Origin: Longispora sp040681875
Lineage (GTDB): Bacteria > Actinomycetota > Actinomycetes > Mycobacteriales > Micromonosporaceae
NCBI RefSeq assembly: GCF_040681875.1
Contig: NZ_JBFAZP010000002.1
Coordinates: forward strand, 744,001 to 808,000
Length of the DNA: 64,000 nucleotides
Direction: 5' to 3'
The position numbers and the translations under genes were made by a program. Each line of letters starts with the position of its first letter. The first letter of the stretch is position 1. Shown piece by piece: positions 34,991-44,405 of the stretch. The notes under the pieces are model-generated. The model did not search any database. It worked only from the letters and a program-made list of their open reading frames with translations, and was not told the origin of the DNA.

Positions 34991-35629
34991 ATGAGTCCCG
35001 CGACACGACCCGCCCGTCCCGCCTCCCCCGCGCGGGGCGAGGCCCGGCTGACCGCGATCCTGGACGCCACGGTGGCGATCCTGGAGACCGAGGGGTACCC
35101 GGGCCTGTCCACCCGCAGGATCGCCGAGCTGGCCAGGGCGTCCAAGGAGACGATCTACAGCCGGTTCGGCGACCGCGACGGCCTCCTGGCGGCCGTCATC
35201 CTGCGGGAGGCCGCAGCCACCAACGAAGGGCTCGGCGCCGCGCTGCACGCCCCTGCCGGCGCACCCCTGCGCCCCGCGCTCCTGGCGGCTGTCACCGGGC
35301 TGCTCCGGCTGCTCACCGGGCCGCGGTCCCTGGCCCTGAACCGGACCGCGATCGCGGGCCTGCCCGCCGAACCACGGCTCGGCGGACTCCTGCTCGCCCA
35401 CGGCCGCCACACCACCGGTCCGCTGTTCGAGGCGATGCTGACCCGCGCCCACGACGAGGGCGAACTGCACTGCCCCGACGCCGCCGACGCGTTCACGGTC
35501 CTCTACGGGCTCGCCGTCCGCGACGCCCAGATCGTCGCCCTCCTGGCCGGACCGACCTGGGACGAGGCCACGATCGGCACCCGCGCCGCCGAGGCCGTCG
35601 AGCTGTTCTACCGCCTCTACGGCCGGTAG
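34991..35629 (+). CDS. TetR-family repressor
   Basis: 212 aa. N-terminal HTH: ILDATVAILETEGYPGLSTR then IAELARASKETIYSRFGDRDGLL, typical TetR_N. The C-terminal ~140 residues are a helical ligand/dimerisation domain. Same strand as the DUF1772 gene and likely its repressor, acting at the palindrome 34286-34311; the perfect twofold symmetry suits a TetR dimer or pair of dimers. Ligand unknown. Confidence 0.9.
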   Translation: MSPATRPARPASPARGEARLTAILDATVAILETEGYPGLSTRRIAELARASKETIYSRFGDRDGLLAAVILREAAATNEGLGAALHAPAGAPLRPALLAAVTGLLRLLTGPRSLALNRTAIAGLPAEPRLGGLLLAHGRHTTGPLFEAMLTRAHDEGELHCPDAADAFTVLYGLAVRDAQIVALLAGPTWDEATIGTRAAEAVELFYRLYGR

Positions 35630-35733
35630 CGGCGGTAGCCGTCACCTGCACCATCAGTCCGCAAGGTAAAGAATGTTTGACTCCATGTCGCGTCTGCTTT
35701 ACATTCCTTGGGTACTCGACGAAGGAGCAGGCG

Positions 35734-36600
35734 ATGACGGAACCGAGTTCGATGCGCGGCAAGAGTGTCCTGGTCACCGGAGGCACCGGCGGGATCGGCC
35801 GGGCCACCGCCGAGGCGCTCGCGGCCCTCGGCGCGCGCGTCCTCATCACGGGCCGTGACACCGCGCGCACCGAGGCCGCCGCCGCCGGCATCCGGGCCAC
35901 GTCCGGCAACACCGAGGTCGAGGCACTCGCCGCCGACCTGTCCTCGCAGGCCGAGGTCCGCCGCCTCGCGGCCCTCGTGCTCGACGCCTGCCCGCGCCTG
36001 GATGTGCTCGTCAACAACGTGGGCGGATTCTGGGCGCACCGCCACGAGACCCCGGACGGGCTGGAGCGCACCTTCGCCCTCAACCACCTCGCGCCGTTCC
36101 TGCTGACGAATCTGCTCCTGGACCGGCTCCGGGCCAGCGCCCCGGCCCGGATCGTGACGGTCGCGTCCGGCGCGCAGTCGATGGGCCGCCTCGATTTCGA
36201 CGACCTCCAGGGGGCGGCGCGCTATTCCGGGGCGCGGGCCTACAACCAGTCGAAGCTGGCCAACGTCGTGTTCAGCTACGAACTCGCCCGCCGACTCGAC
36301 GGCACCGGGGTCACCGCCACGGTGCTGCACCCGGGCGTCGTGTCCACCGGGTTCAGCGCCGAGGACCCCTCGACGCTGTCCCGGGTGGTGCTGCCGCTGA
36401 TCCGGCCGTTCCTGAAGAACCCCGCCCGGGGCGCCGCGACGTCGGTGCACCTGGCGTCGGCGGCCGAGGTCGAGGGCGTCAGCGGGAAGTACTACGTCGG
36501 CCTCCGCCCCAGGACCTCCAGCCCGGCGTCCTACGACACCGGTGCGGCGGCCCGGCTCTGGCGGATCAGCGCCGACCTGGTGGGCCTGGACCCGTCCTGA
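35734..36600 (+). CDS. Short-chain dehydrogenase/reductase (retinol-dehydrogenase-like)
   Basis: 288 aa from ATG 35734 with AAGGAGC upstream. Classical SDR: TGGTGGIGRA cofactor motif at residues 14-23, VLVNNVGGFW (NNxG), FALNHLAPFLLT, catalytic Ser in VTVASGAQ, and YNQSK where classical enzymes have YxxxK (Y and K both present). The layout resembles the human RDH11-14 group. Cytosolic; substrate unknown. Preceded by 104 bp with a loose inverted repeat; convergent with the protease gene and separated from it by a strong hairpin. Confidence 0.9.
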   Translation: MTEPSSMRGKSVLVTGGTGGIGRATAEALAALGARVLITGRDTARTEAAAAGIRATSGNTEVEALAADLSSQAEVRRLAALVLDACPRLDVLVNNVGGFWAHRHETPDGLERTFALNHLAPFLLTNLLLDRLRASAPARIVTVASGAQSMGRLDFDDLQGAARYSGARAYNQSKLANVVFSYELARRLDGTGVTATVLHPGVVSTGFSAEDPSTLSRVVLPLIRPFLKNPARGAATSVHLASAAEVEGVSGKYYVGLRPRTSSPASYDTGAAARLWRISADLVGLDPS

Positions 36601-36670
36601 CCTGACAGCGCGCCGCCGGTCCGCCGACAACCCCGTCCACTCCGGACTCAGCTCCCGCAACGACCCCGCG

Positions 36671-36710
36671 CCGCCGGTCCGGCCCGCCACACGGCGGGTC
36701 GGACCGGCGG
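36671..36710. terminator. 18-bp hairpin between convergent SDR and protease genes
   Basis: CCGCCGGTCCGGCCCGCC at 36671-36688 pairs with 36693-36710 (17 of 18) around a 4-base loop. Probable bidirectional terminator. Confidence 0.75.
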
Positions 36711-36726
36711 CCCGGCCTGTGGCGGG

Positions 36727-38843
36727 TCAGGAGGTGGTGACCGACAGGCTGTCGAGCAGGAAGTCCGTCTGGAGGTTGGCGTCCTCCAGGCTGACGAACC
36801 GCAGGGTGATCGACTTGCCCCGGTACCCGCTGAGGTTCAGCGTGCGGGCCACGTACCCGTTGCTGGCGTTGGTGTTGGAAAACGTCGCCAGCGTGGTGGT
36901 GCTGCCGCCGTCGGTTACCTGGACCTTGAACGTGTCGTAGACGGTGGTGCCGGTCTCGGCGGTCTTGATCCGCAGGTGGTAGTTCAGGGTCGCCGTGCTG
37001 CCGGTGCTGGGGACCGTGAACGTCTGGCTCACCGCGTCGGTGGTGCCGCCGCCGCGACTGCCCAGCCACGCGAACCACGAGCCGGCCTGGGCGGGGTAGC
37101 CGGTCCAGTTCCCGACGACGTTGCCGGTGATGGTCCAGCCGGTGGTGCCGCTCTCGAAGCCGCCGTTGGCCAGGCCCGTGGTGGGGGGCGTGGCGGTCCG
37201 GTAGTCGATGGTGTGGGCGTAGACCCGGTCACGGGTGGCGGCGGTCATGTCGAGTTTCGTTTCGGGCCGGTCGACGGTGAACCATTCCTTGAAAGAACTC
37301 GACGGGTACTGGCGCATGTTGTCGAACGTGGCCACCGGTCCGCCGTCGACGTTGCGCCACAGGTCGATCAGCGCCCCGGCGACGCGGAGTTCGACCCAGT
37401 CGCCGTCCTCGGGGTTGGTGCGGCTGCCTCCTCGTTGGGCTTGTTCCAGTTCGTCTGCATCAGGTCGGCGTAGGCGCCGTTGGCCCAGTAGAACCGGCCG
37501 TCGCCCTTGAGGTAGCCGGCGATGGCGTTGGCGAAGCCCTCGGTCCACGCGCACATCGCGCCGGTGCGCAGGTGGATGAAGTGCTCGCTCGGGCAGTCGC
37601 TCGGCGGCCAGGAGCCAGCGTAGAGCAGGTCCATGAACGCGTGCCCGGACTCGTGCAGCACCAGGTGCTCGGAGTCGGGATCGGCGTCGGCGAGGTTGAC
37701 GTAGCGCTGCCCGAACGGCACGGAGTTGTTGAAGGACGCGCCGGTGGTGCTGCCCGGCTGCCAGTGCAGGGTGATCTTCGTGCAGGTGCCGGACTCCCGG
37801 GCCGTCCAGCAGTTGATGCCCGAACCCCGGGCGAACCACAGCAGGTTCAGGGTGTCGAACACGTGCCACCCGCGCATGTAGGCCGAGGCCGGAACGCTGG
37901 TGCCGAAGGACTGGTCGGTGCCGGGGGCCGCGTTGGACGCCACCGCCGTGGTCACGGTGTAGAAGCTGCTGCCGGCGTTGTTGGTGACCCCCCAGAGGCT
38001 CCCGTTGGTGCTGAACTGCACCCACAACTGCGCCAGGGTGACCGAGGAGTTGAAGCAGATGTTGTACGAGCCGTCGGTGGCCGACGTGAGGCCCGTGCCG
38101 TAGGGGACGGTGGCCGACGTGGAGGTGGCCTTGCCGGAGACGGTGACCGGGATGTTGCGCCCGGCGAGCCACGTACCACCCTTGTCCGCGACGTTGAACG
38201 CGCCCTTCGCGCAGATCTGCCCGGGGGCGGCCGACCGCGCCAACGACGGCGTGGCCTTCACGGTGGCGCCGACGCCCGGCGCGAGGGTGACGGCCGGGGA
38301 GTCCTGCCCGGTGATGCCTGCCTTCGAGGTACCCGCCTTCTGCCCGACGGTGAGCAGTGCCGAGCCCCTGCCGGACCGGCCGGGCGTGACGGTGTCGGCG
38401 TCGACGACGGCCGCCTCGATCTGCGCCGGGCCGGCGGCCAGCGCCGTGACCGCGAACGTGACGGTCCGCTCGGACCCGCCGAGGGCGAACGTCCGCTCGG
38501 CCACCTGGTTCAGGCCGACGGTGCGGGGCGCGGACAGGCCGGACCCGCCGTTGCTCAGCCGCAGGGTGGTGGGCAGCTGGACGGACAGCCGGGCCCGGGA
38601 GATCGCGACCTGCGAACGCAGCTTCACCCGCACGGTCGTGGACTCGCCGACCGCGGGCAGCCTGTCGAGCGTGACGTCGGCGGTCACGCAGCTGGGCTCG
38701 GCCTCGGAGTGCTCGTGGGTGCCGACCGGCGGCGTACAGGACCGGGGGCTGTGGGCGTCGGCCGTGGCCAGCGGCACGAACACGGCGCAGAACGCCGCCG
38801 TGACCGCCGTGGCGACGACGCGCCGGAGGTGTCTGGAAGACAT
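36727..38843 (-). pseudogene. Secreted gluzincin-type metalloprotease gene with a -1 nt frameshift
   Basis: Read from ATG 38843: signal peptide, a beta domain (TLDRLPAVGESTTVRVKLRS), a middle domain, then HESGHAFMD near residue 396 and TEGFAN near 434, i.e. HExxH plus a downstream Glu as in gluzincins. At about 37426-37433 the frame is lost. The other frame continues the protein (NPEDGDWVELRVAGALIDLW) to HTIDYR and then a C-terminal carbohydrate-binding-like domain starting NGGFESGTTGW, stopping at 36727. Restoring one G gives exactly 706 codons and matches the paralogue at 45312 with no gap. As sequenced it encodes a 491-aa product that keeps the zinc site but loses the tail. A sequencing error is possible. 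Confidence 0.8.
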
Positions 38844-38978
38844 GAGGGGATGCCTTTTCTGACGGTGGCCGTCGGGCCACCGCCGGGGTGAGGGGATTGA
38901 CGACCCATGATGACCACCTCACCCGGACAAGTTCAATATCGCGGCGCTCGTCAGTTATGTCGCCGGCAATTGTGTGAA
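38836..38978 (-). promoter_or_regulatory. Conserved promoter/leader block, copy 2
   Basis: Counterpart of 16112-16243. Minus strand: TTCACACAATTG (38967-38978), TTGAAC-N18-CATCAT with the same spacing as copy 1, the B block at 38889-38912 (GTCAATCCCCTCA), and the ribosome site AAAAGG followed by the live ATG at 38843. The distance from TTGAAC to block B is identical in both copies, while the upstream box is 10 bp (one helical turn) further away here. This pattern fits a weak promoter with an upstream activator site. Confidence 0.7.
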
Positions 38979-39097
38979 GCACCCACCCGGCCGAGCCCCG
39001 CTCTTCACCGTGTTTCCGCTGGTCAGGAGCCTTCAGGAGTGCGACGCGGACAGGTGCGGGGTTCAGACGGAAAGATTGATCAGCACCCCGACCGGTG

Positions 39098-40021
39098 TCA
39101 CCACTCCCACCGCATCCCGCACACCCCCGGCGGCACGTCCCGCTCGACCAGCAGGGCCGTGTTCGACGAGCCGATCGGCACCGGACGGGACTCCAGATCG
39201 GGCCCGTCACACGTGAGCCTCCGGTAACTGTCACAGCGGGTGGGCGCGGCGCCCAGGAACTCCGTCTGCAACACGTACTCCCGGGAACCGTAGTGGAACC
39301 GGGTGTGGAAGTAGTCCCTGCGCCTGCCCGGCGCGAACCGGAACTCGTACTCGATGATCGTGTCCTCACCGGCCCGCAGGGTCCGGTCCAGCAACAGCTC
39401 CGCGACCAGCAGCCGGCTGTGCGGGTCGTACCGGACGCGGTCGACGGAGCAGAACCGGGTGGCCACCACCTCCGGCGGTTCCTGGTCCGGGTCGGTGTCC
39501 TCGGCCTGGTAGAAGATCACACACCGGTCGATCAGGTGCCGCAGCGCGCGCATCACCGGCCGGCACCGCACCCTGAGCTCCGAGCGGTCGGCCGCCACGG
39601 TCACCACGTCGTAGGTGGACAGGATCTCGAACCTGCCCTGCGGCTCGGCACCCAACTGCGTCATGACCGGCGCCTCGCTGGGCCACAGATAGTCACGGTC
39701 ACAGCCGTTCAACCACCGCCCCCGTGGCCGGGGCGGACCCAGCAGGACCACCAGCGACGACGCCGGCAGCCCCAGTAGCGCCTCCAGTTCCCCCAGCGCC
39801 CGCAGCGACGCCCCGCGCTCCGGACGTGACCGGTTACGCCGCCAGTAGCTCAACGTCGTCTGACTGATCGTGACCCCGCGCTCGGCCAGGTGGAACCGCA
39901 ACTGGTCCAGCGTCAGGCCGCGCGCCGTGATCGCCGCGTCCAGGGCCTCGGCGAACGTGCCCGTGCGCAGCACCCGCGCCAGGTGCCTGCCGTCCCGGCC
40001 GGATCTCGGATTCGGTGCCAT
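39098..40021 (-). CDS. HTH transcriptional regulator paired with a secreted protease (paralogue 2)
   Basis: 307 aa from ATG 40021 with AAAGGGGA upstream. HTH at about 20-65 (VTISQTTLSYWRRNRSRPER), then LGPPRPRGRWLNG and a beta-rich C-terminal domain with YEFRFAPGRRR, ending CGMRWEW. Full-length paralogue of 16437-17369. Next downstream gene is the frameshifted secreted metalloprotease behind promoter block copy 2. The C-terminal domain may sense a ligand; I cannot assign it to a named family. Inferred activator of the neighbouring protease. Confidence 0.75.
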   Translation of the reverse strand: MAPNPRSGRDGRHLARVLRTGTFAEALDAAITARGLTLDQLRFHLAERGVTISQTTLSYWRRNRSRPERGASLRALGELEALLGLPASSLVVLLGPPRPRGRWLNGCDRDYLWPSEAPVMTQLGAEPQGRFEILSTYDVVTVAADRSELRVRCRPVMRALRHLIDRCVIFYQAEDTDPDQEPPEVVATRFCSVDRVRYDPHSRLLVAELLLDRTLRAGEDTIIEYEFRFAPGRRRDYFHTRFHYGSREYVLQTEFLGAAPTRCDSYRRLTCDGPDLESRPVPIGSSNTALLVERDVPPGVCGMRWEW

Positions 40022-40405
40022 CGCGTCCCCTTTGTCGCCGTCGGTCGCGTCCCCGCCGGGTGACCGGCCGGGGCAGTCGCGCGAACCCCCAATATTGGCG
40101 CCGACCGTTGCGTTGTCCAGCCGGTCCCGGATGTCGAAACACGCCTTAACCAGCTCTTATAGCTACGGGTGAGGCGTGGCCGCGCCCGGGCCGGCTCCGC
40201 CCGGGACTGTCCACGTGTCCGTCGACCCGCCAGCGGACCCGGCCGATCTCCGATACCGCGGACAGGTGGCTCCGGTGATCACTGAGGGCCGGCCGGACCC
40301 ACCGCCACACACCGGGACGGCGCAGGACCGGCATGGCCACCGTGACGCGCAGGCTGTACCCACAAGTTCTCGAAACTGTCGTACCCCCAGGGCAGAATAT
40401 GCCTC
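40022..40405. other. Divergent intergenic region between HTH regulator and ligase gene
   Basis: 384 bp with no supported gene. Promoters for both neighbours must lie here; the segment around 40080-40165 is the least GC-rich. No clear operator or hairpin was recognised. Confidence 0.4.
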
Positions 40406-42481
40406 ATGAGCAGCGCATCCACCCCCTCGACCATCGTCTCCCCCGACGACTACGCCGCCGCCGTGGAGGCCGCGACGACCGCCGCTGCGGCGTACTACGC
40501 CGACGGCACCCAGACGATGGACGACGACGTCTACGACGCGCTCGTGCGGGCGATCACCGCCTGGGAGGAAGCGCACCCCGAGGCGGTGCTGCCGGACTCC
40601 CCCACCGGCAAGGTGGCCGGCGGAACGGCGGTCGGCGACGTCCCGCACACCCGGCCCATGCTGTCCCTCGACAACGTCTTCAACGCCGAGCAGCTGACCG
40701 CGTGGGCGGCCGGCCTGGAGCGGCGCCTCGGGCGTCCGGTCGAGGCATGGGCGGTGGAGACGAAGCTCGACGGCCTGGCCATCGCCGCCCGGTACCGGCG
40801 CGGACGGCTCGTCCAGCTCGTCACCCGGGGAAACGGCACCGAGGGCGAGGACGTCACCGCCCAGGGCCTCGGCCACATCGTCGGCCTCCCGGAGCGACTT
40901 GCCCGGCCGGAGACCCTGGAGGTCCGGGGCGAGGTGCTGCTGACCCGCGAGCAGTACGAGGCCGCGACCTCCGCGCGCGTCGCCGCCGGCGGTGACCCGT
41001 TCAGCAACCCGCGGTCCGCGGCGGCCGGGAGCATGCGGACGAAGAACCGGCCGTACGAGGTCGAGTGGACGTTCTTCGGCTACAGCGCCCTCCCCCTCGA
41101 CGCGACCGGCGACACCGTCGCCACCGACCTGGCGACCCTGCCGCACTCCGGCATCCTGAACCTCCTGACCGGCCTCGGCGTGCGGACCAGCGCGGCGGCG
41201 CTGCCCGGGGACATCCGCTACGACACCCTCGACGGGGTCCTCGCCCGGATCGAGGAGATCGGCGACGCCCGCGCGGGCCTGGGGTTCGGCATCGACGGGA
41301 TCGTCATCAAGACCGACCCGGCCCTCGACCAGGAGCAGGCCGGATTCTCCTCCCGCGCGCCCCGGTGGGCGATCGCGTACAAGCTGCCCGCCGACACGAA
41401 GATCACGAAGCTGCTGGCCGTGGAGTGGGAGGTCGGCCGGACCGGCATCGTCGCACCCCGGGCCGTCCTCGAACCGGTGGAGATCGGCGGGGTGATCGTC
41501 ACGTACGCCACGCTGCACAACGCCGCGGACATCGCCCGCAAGGGCCTGCTCCTCGGCGACCAGGTGACCGTGTACCGGGCAGGGGACGTCATCCCGGCCA
41601 TCGAGGCGCCGCTCGTCGCCGTGCGCACCGGCGCGGAGACCCCCATCGCGATCCCCGAGGTGTGCCCCCGGTGCGGCAGCGACATCGACCGCTCGCAGGA
41701 ACGCTGGCGGTGCGTCCTGGGCCGGGCCTGCAACGCGGTCGCCTCGATCGACTACGCCGTGTCCCGTGACGCCCTGGACATCGAGGGCCTCGGGCACACC
41801 CGGATCGTCCAGCTCGTCGACGCCGGTCTCATCGGAGACTTCGCTGACCTGTTCTCCCTGACCCGCGAGCAGGTCCTCGGCCTGGACCGGATGGGCGACA
41901 TCTCCACCGACAACCTCCTCGCCGCGCTGGAGGCCGCCAAGCAGCAGCCCCTCGCCCGGGTCCTGACCGCCCTCGGGGTACGCGGGACCGGCCGTTCGAT
42001 GTCCCGGCGGATCGCCAGACACTTCGCGACCATGGACCACATCCGCGCCGCCGATGCCGATGCACTCCAGGCGGTCGACGGCCTGGGCCCGGAGAAGACG
42101 CCGGTCATCGTCGAGGAGCTCAAGGACCTCGCGCCGTTGATCGACAAGCTCGTCGCCGCCGGCGTGAATATGACCGAACCGGGCGCGACCCCGCCCGGCC
42201 AGGAGTCCACTGGGGAGGGCTCTGATCTCCCGCTCGCGGGGAAGTCCGTCGTCGTGACCGGTTCCATGACCGGCCCCCTCGCCGAGCTGTCGCGCAACGA
42301 GATGAACGAACTCATCGAACGCGCCGGTGGCAAAGCGTCCGGCTCGGTGTCGGCGAAGACCGCCCTGCTCGTCGCCGGGGACAAGGCCGGCTCGAAGCTC
42401 GCCAAGGCCGAAACCCTCGGCGTCACCGTCATCGGGCCTGACGAGTTCGCCGAACTCGTCGCCGCGTTCCTGCCGAACTGA
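40406..42481 (+). CDS. ligA: NAD+-dependent DNA ligase (LigA-type)
   Basis: 691 aa from ATG 40406. Domains in order: Ia NAD-binding (YYADGTQTMDDDVYDAL, DSPTGKV, PMLSLDNVF); adenylation with the nucleophile in ETKLDGLAI (KxDG); YKLPADTKIT; OB fold; zinc finger with CPRCG and RCVLGRAC; HhH repeats (LGVRGTGRSMSRRIARHF); and C-terminal BRCT (LAGKSVVVTGSMTG). All parts needed for nick sealing are present. ETKLDG replaces the more usual ELKIDG, and the gene stands alone with no replication or gatCAB-type neighbours. It may be a second, accessory ligase of the genome; this cannot be decided from the window. Confidence 0.9.
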   Translation: MSSASTPSTIVSPDDYAAAVEAATTAAAAYYADGTQTMDDDVYDALVRAITAWEEAHPEAVLPDSPTGKVAGGTAVGDVPHTRPMLSLDNVFNAEQLTAWAAGLERRLGRPVEAWAVETKLDGLAIAARYRRGRLVQLVTRGNGTEGEDVTAQGLGHIVGLPERLARPETLEVRGEVLLTREQYEAATSARVAAGGDPFSNPRSAAAGSMRTKNRPYEVEWTFFGYSALPLDATGDTVATDLATLPHSGILNLLTGLGVRTSAAALPGDIRYDTLDGVLARIEEIGDARAGLGFGIDGIVIKTDPALDQEQAGFSSRAPRWAIAYKLPADTKITKLLAVEWEVGRTGIVAPRAVLEPVEIGGVIVTYATLHNAADIARKGLLLGDQVTVYRAGDVIPAIEAPLVAVRTGAETPIAIPEVCPRCGSDIDRSQERWRCVLGRACNAVASIDYAVSRDALDIEGLGHTRIVQLVDAGLIGDFADLFSLTREQVLGLDRMGDISTDNLLAALEAAKQQPLARVLTALGVRGTGRSMSRRIARHFATMDHIRAADADALQAVDGLGPEKTPVIVEELKDLAPLIDKLVAAGVNMTEPGATPPGQESTGEGSDLPLAGKSVVVTGSMTGPLAELSRNEMNELIERAGGKASGSVSAKTALLVAGDKAGSKLAKAETLGVTVIGPDEFAELVAAFLPN

Positions 42482-42916
42482 CCCGCGTTCCCGGTAACCG
42501 TCCGACCCGCCGGCCGTGCCATCGATGCGGCGGGCGGCCGGCCGCAGACCCGGCCAGTCAGGCTGCCGGGCTGTTCGATGACGGAGGACCCCAACGCGAT
42601 GTCCACCCCAGAACACTTCACCCGGGCACGGGCATCCCCAGGTAGCTGGCGTAGTGGCCACCGGCTCGGAGAAGCCCCCAGGGTCGGCGGATGTGGCGAA
42701 TCGAGCGATCCTCCACCGTGGACCCGATGTGTGGGTGCGCATTAGTGCCGGACCGCCGCGATCGTCACTGACGACCCGTACTTCCGCGAATCGATGGTGG
42801 AGTTCCGGGGCCCCGACCGCGCCCGGTCCGGGCCCGTGTCAGGCTGCCTGACACGGGACCGGACCAGCGTGGGCGGCTCGGGCACGCTTGCCCGGGCCGG
42901 CCTGTTTGGGCGACTG
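42482..42916. other. Non-coding gap downstream of ligase
   Basis: 435 bp between convergent genes. Apart from the strong hairpin at 42825-42865 I see no gene, repeat or RNA feature. Confidence 0.45.
42825..42865. terminator. 19-bp hairpin between ligase and small secreted gene
   Basis: 42825-42843 pairs with 42847-42865 (18 of 19; core CCCGTGTCAGG/CCTGACACGGG) around a 3-base loop. It lies 343 bp after the ligase stop and 51 bp after the small gene's stop on the other strand, so it most likely serves the minus-strand gene. Confidence 0.75.
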
Positions 42917-43156
42917 CTAGTGACTGTTCGGGGCCCCGGAGAGGCCAGGGTGGTGCTGGGCGTGCGGGTCGCTGATCGAGGCGTGCACCCCGCCGACCCA
43001 GACCTTCACGTCGTCACAGACCCAGGCCTGCACGCTGCCGACCGACGCGTGCACGTCGCCCGCGTCGTCGCCCGCCTGGGCCGGGCCCGCGCCGATGGCG
43101 ACGATCGCCGCCGCCAGCACGCCCACACCGATGCCGTTTCTGACCCACCGCTTCAT
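42917..43156 (-). CDS. Small secreted protein
   Basis: 79 aa from ATG 43156, with AAAGGTGG upstream. Signal peptide MKRWVRNGIGVGVLAAAIVA with cleavage after AQA (about residue 28). The mature ~50 residues contain two related segments, GDVHASVGSVQAWV and GGVHASISDPHAQ, one cysteine (VCDDVKVWV), and a histidine-rich end. The duplicated VHAS motif hints at an internal repeat; function unknown. Confidence 0.7.
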   Translation of the reverse strand: MKRWVRNGIGVGVLAAAIVAIGAGPAQAGDDAGDVHASVGSVQAWVCDDVKVWVGGVHASISDPHAQHHPGLSGAPNSH

Positions 43157-43328
43157 ACAGTCCACCTTTCACTCCCGCGACGGCGCCCGCCTGGACCGTG
43201 GCCGGTTCCCGGCGAGACCGCCACGACCTGTGACGTACCACGGTCCATTATGTGCGAGCTACACCAATTGCGGGGCTTGAACGATATTTTCCGTTCACCG
43301 CCCAGGATCCCGTGGCGCCCAGACTCCG

Positions 43329-44300
43329 TCACTCCGCGATGGGTGACGAGGCCGTCACGTCCGGCTCTGGCCGTGCGGCACGCCACCGCTGGTATGCCGG
43401 GTGCGCCGCGCACGCCGCCTCGTAGGCCCGGCGCACGTCAGCGGTGACGAGGTCGCCGACCTCTGCCAGTGGCCCGTCGCGGTGCCACGCCAGCAGGTGC
43501 CGGAACCACAGCGGGTCACCCACCAGGGGGCGGACAGCCACGCCGGGTACCTCGTCGAAGGTCACCTGGCACAGGCTCACCGCGTGCCCGTGCCGGACGA
43601 GTTCGACCAGGAGCCGTCCGTCGGCCCGGTGCCGGATGGCCAGCTTCCGCCCGGACATCGCCCGTGACCAGTACTCGGGTGTGCGGTCCTGTGGATGGGG
43701 CATCGCCCAGTCCTCCCCCGCCAGGTCGCACAGGTCGACCTCGGCCCGCGCGGCGAGCGGATGCGTCGCGGGCAGCAGCGCGAACACCGGTTCACGGACG
43801 ACCTCCCGCAGCACGACCCCGGCGGGTGCGATCATCTCGTAGCCCGGCGAGTCGCCGACGACCGCGCACTCCAGCCGGCCATGGGCCACATCGTCCACCA
43901 GCGGCGCCGCGGTGGGATATCCCCGCGTGGAGACCACCGCCTGCGGGAGCGACGCCACCGTCGCGGTGACCAGGCATCCGAGGAGCGGACCGGCGATCGC
44001 GCCCAGCCGCAGCCGGAACACGTCCGACGCCGATCCGGCGGTGACGGCCGCGGTGTCCATCAGCTCGTCCAGGGTGGGCAGCACGGCGCGGGCGCGGGCC
44101 AGGACCACCACGCCCAGCGGGGTCGCGGCCAGGCCCGCCGAGGTCCGTTCGAACAGGCGTCCGCCGAGCATCGTCTCGATCCGGCGCAGCTGGGCGCTCA
44201 GACCCGGCTGCGTCACCTGCAACGAGGCTGCCGCCCGGGTCAGGCTGCCACAGTCGTCGATGGCGCAGACGACCCTCAGGTGCCGTACCTCCAGCTCCAT
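43329..44300 (-). CDS. LysR-family regulator divergent from a trypsin-like protease
   Basis: 323 aa. N-terminal winged HTH MELEVRHLRVVCAIDDCGSL, ASLQVTQPGLSAQLRRIE, LFERTSAGLAATPLG, then a PBP-like effector domain. Divergent from the S1 protease gene with a 105-bp shared promoter region holding an inverted repeat (44315-44334). In Streptomyces, LysR activators (for example of the snapalysin gene) sit divergent from the secreted protease they control; the same arrangement is inferred here. The inducer is unknown. Confidence 0.9.
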   Translation of the reverse strand: MELEVRHLRVVCAIDDCGSLTRAAASLQVTQPGLSAQLRRIETMLGGRLFERTSAGLAATPLGVVVLARARAVLPTLDELMDTAAVTAGSASDVFRLRLGAIAGPLLGCLVTATVASLPQAVVSTRGYPTAAPLVDDVAHGRLECAVVGDSPGYEMIAPAGVVLREVVREPVFALLPATHPLAARAEVDLCDLAGEDWAMPHPQDRTPEYWSRAMSGRKLAIRHRADGRLLVELVRHGHAVSLCQVTFDEVPGVAVRPLVGDPLWFRHLLAWHRDGPLAEVGDLVTADVRRAYEAACAAHPAYQRWRAARPEPDVTASSPIAE

Positions 44301-44314
44301 AACGCGATGTTAGG

Positions 44315-44334
44315 GGCGTCTGAGTGCTGACGCC
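44315..44334. promoter_or_regulatory. Candidate LysR binding site
   Basis: Perfect inverted repeat GGCGTC-N8-GACGCC starting 15 bp from the LysR start codon in the divergent promoter region. Size and dyad symmetry suit a LysR recognition site that would autoregulate lysR and activate the protease gene. Confidence 0.5.
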
Positions 44335-44405
44335 AGGGTGACCAGCGGAGACATCCTTCTATCTCGACAACTCACCGCATCCCTACCCCAAAGAGGTGAT
44401 GACCT

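Noticed and set aside
35663..35711. Loose inverted repeat (CAAGG...AATGT) before the SDR gene
   Set aside because: Arms align only with a 4-base gap; too weak to call an operator.
33346..35733. Long plus-strand open frame running into the SDR gene
   Set aside because: Only the last 288 codons look like protein; the rest is the shadow of the LAL, DUF1772 and TetR genes.
40163..42742. 859-codon minus-strand open frame over the ligase gene
   Set aside because: Antisense shadow of a well-supported LigA; no recognisable domain.
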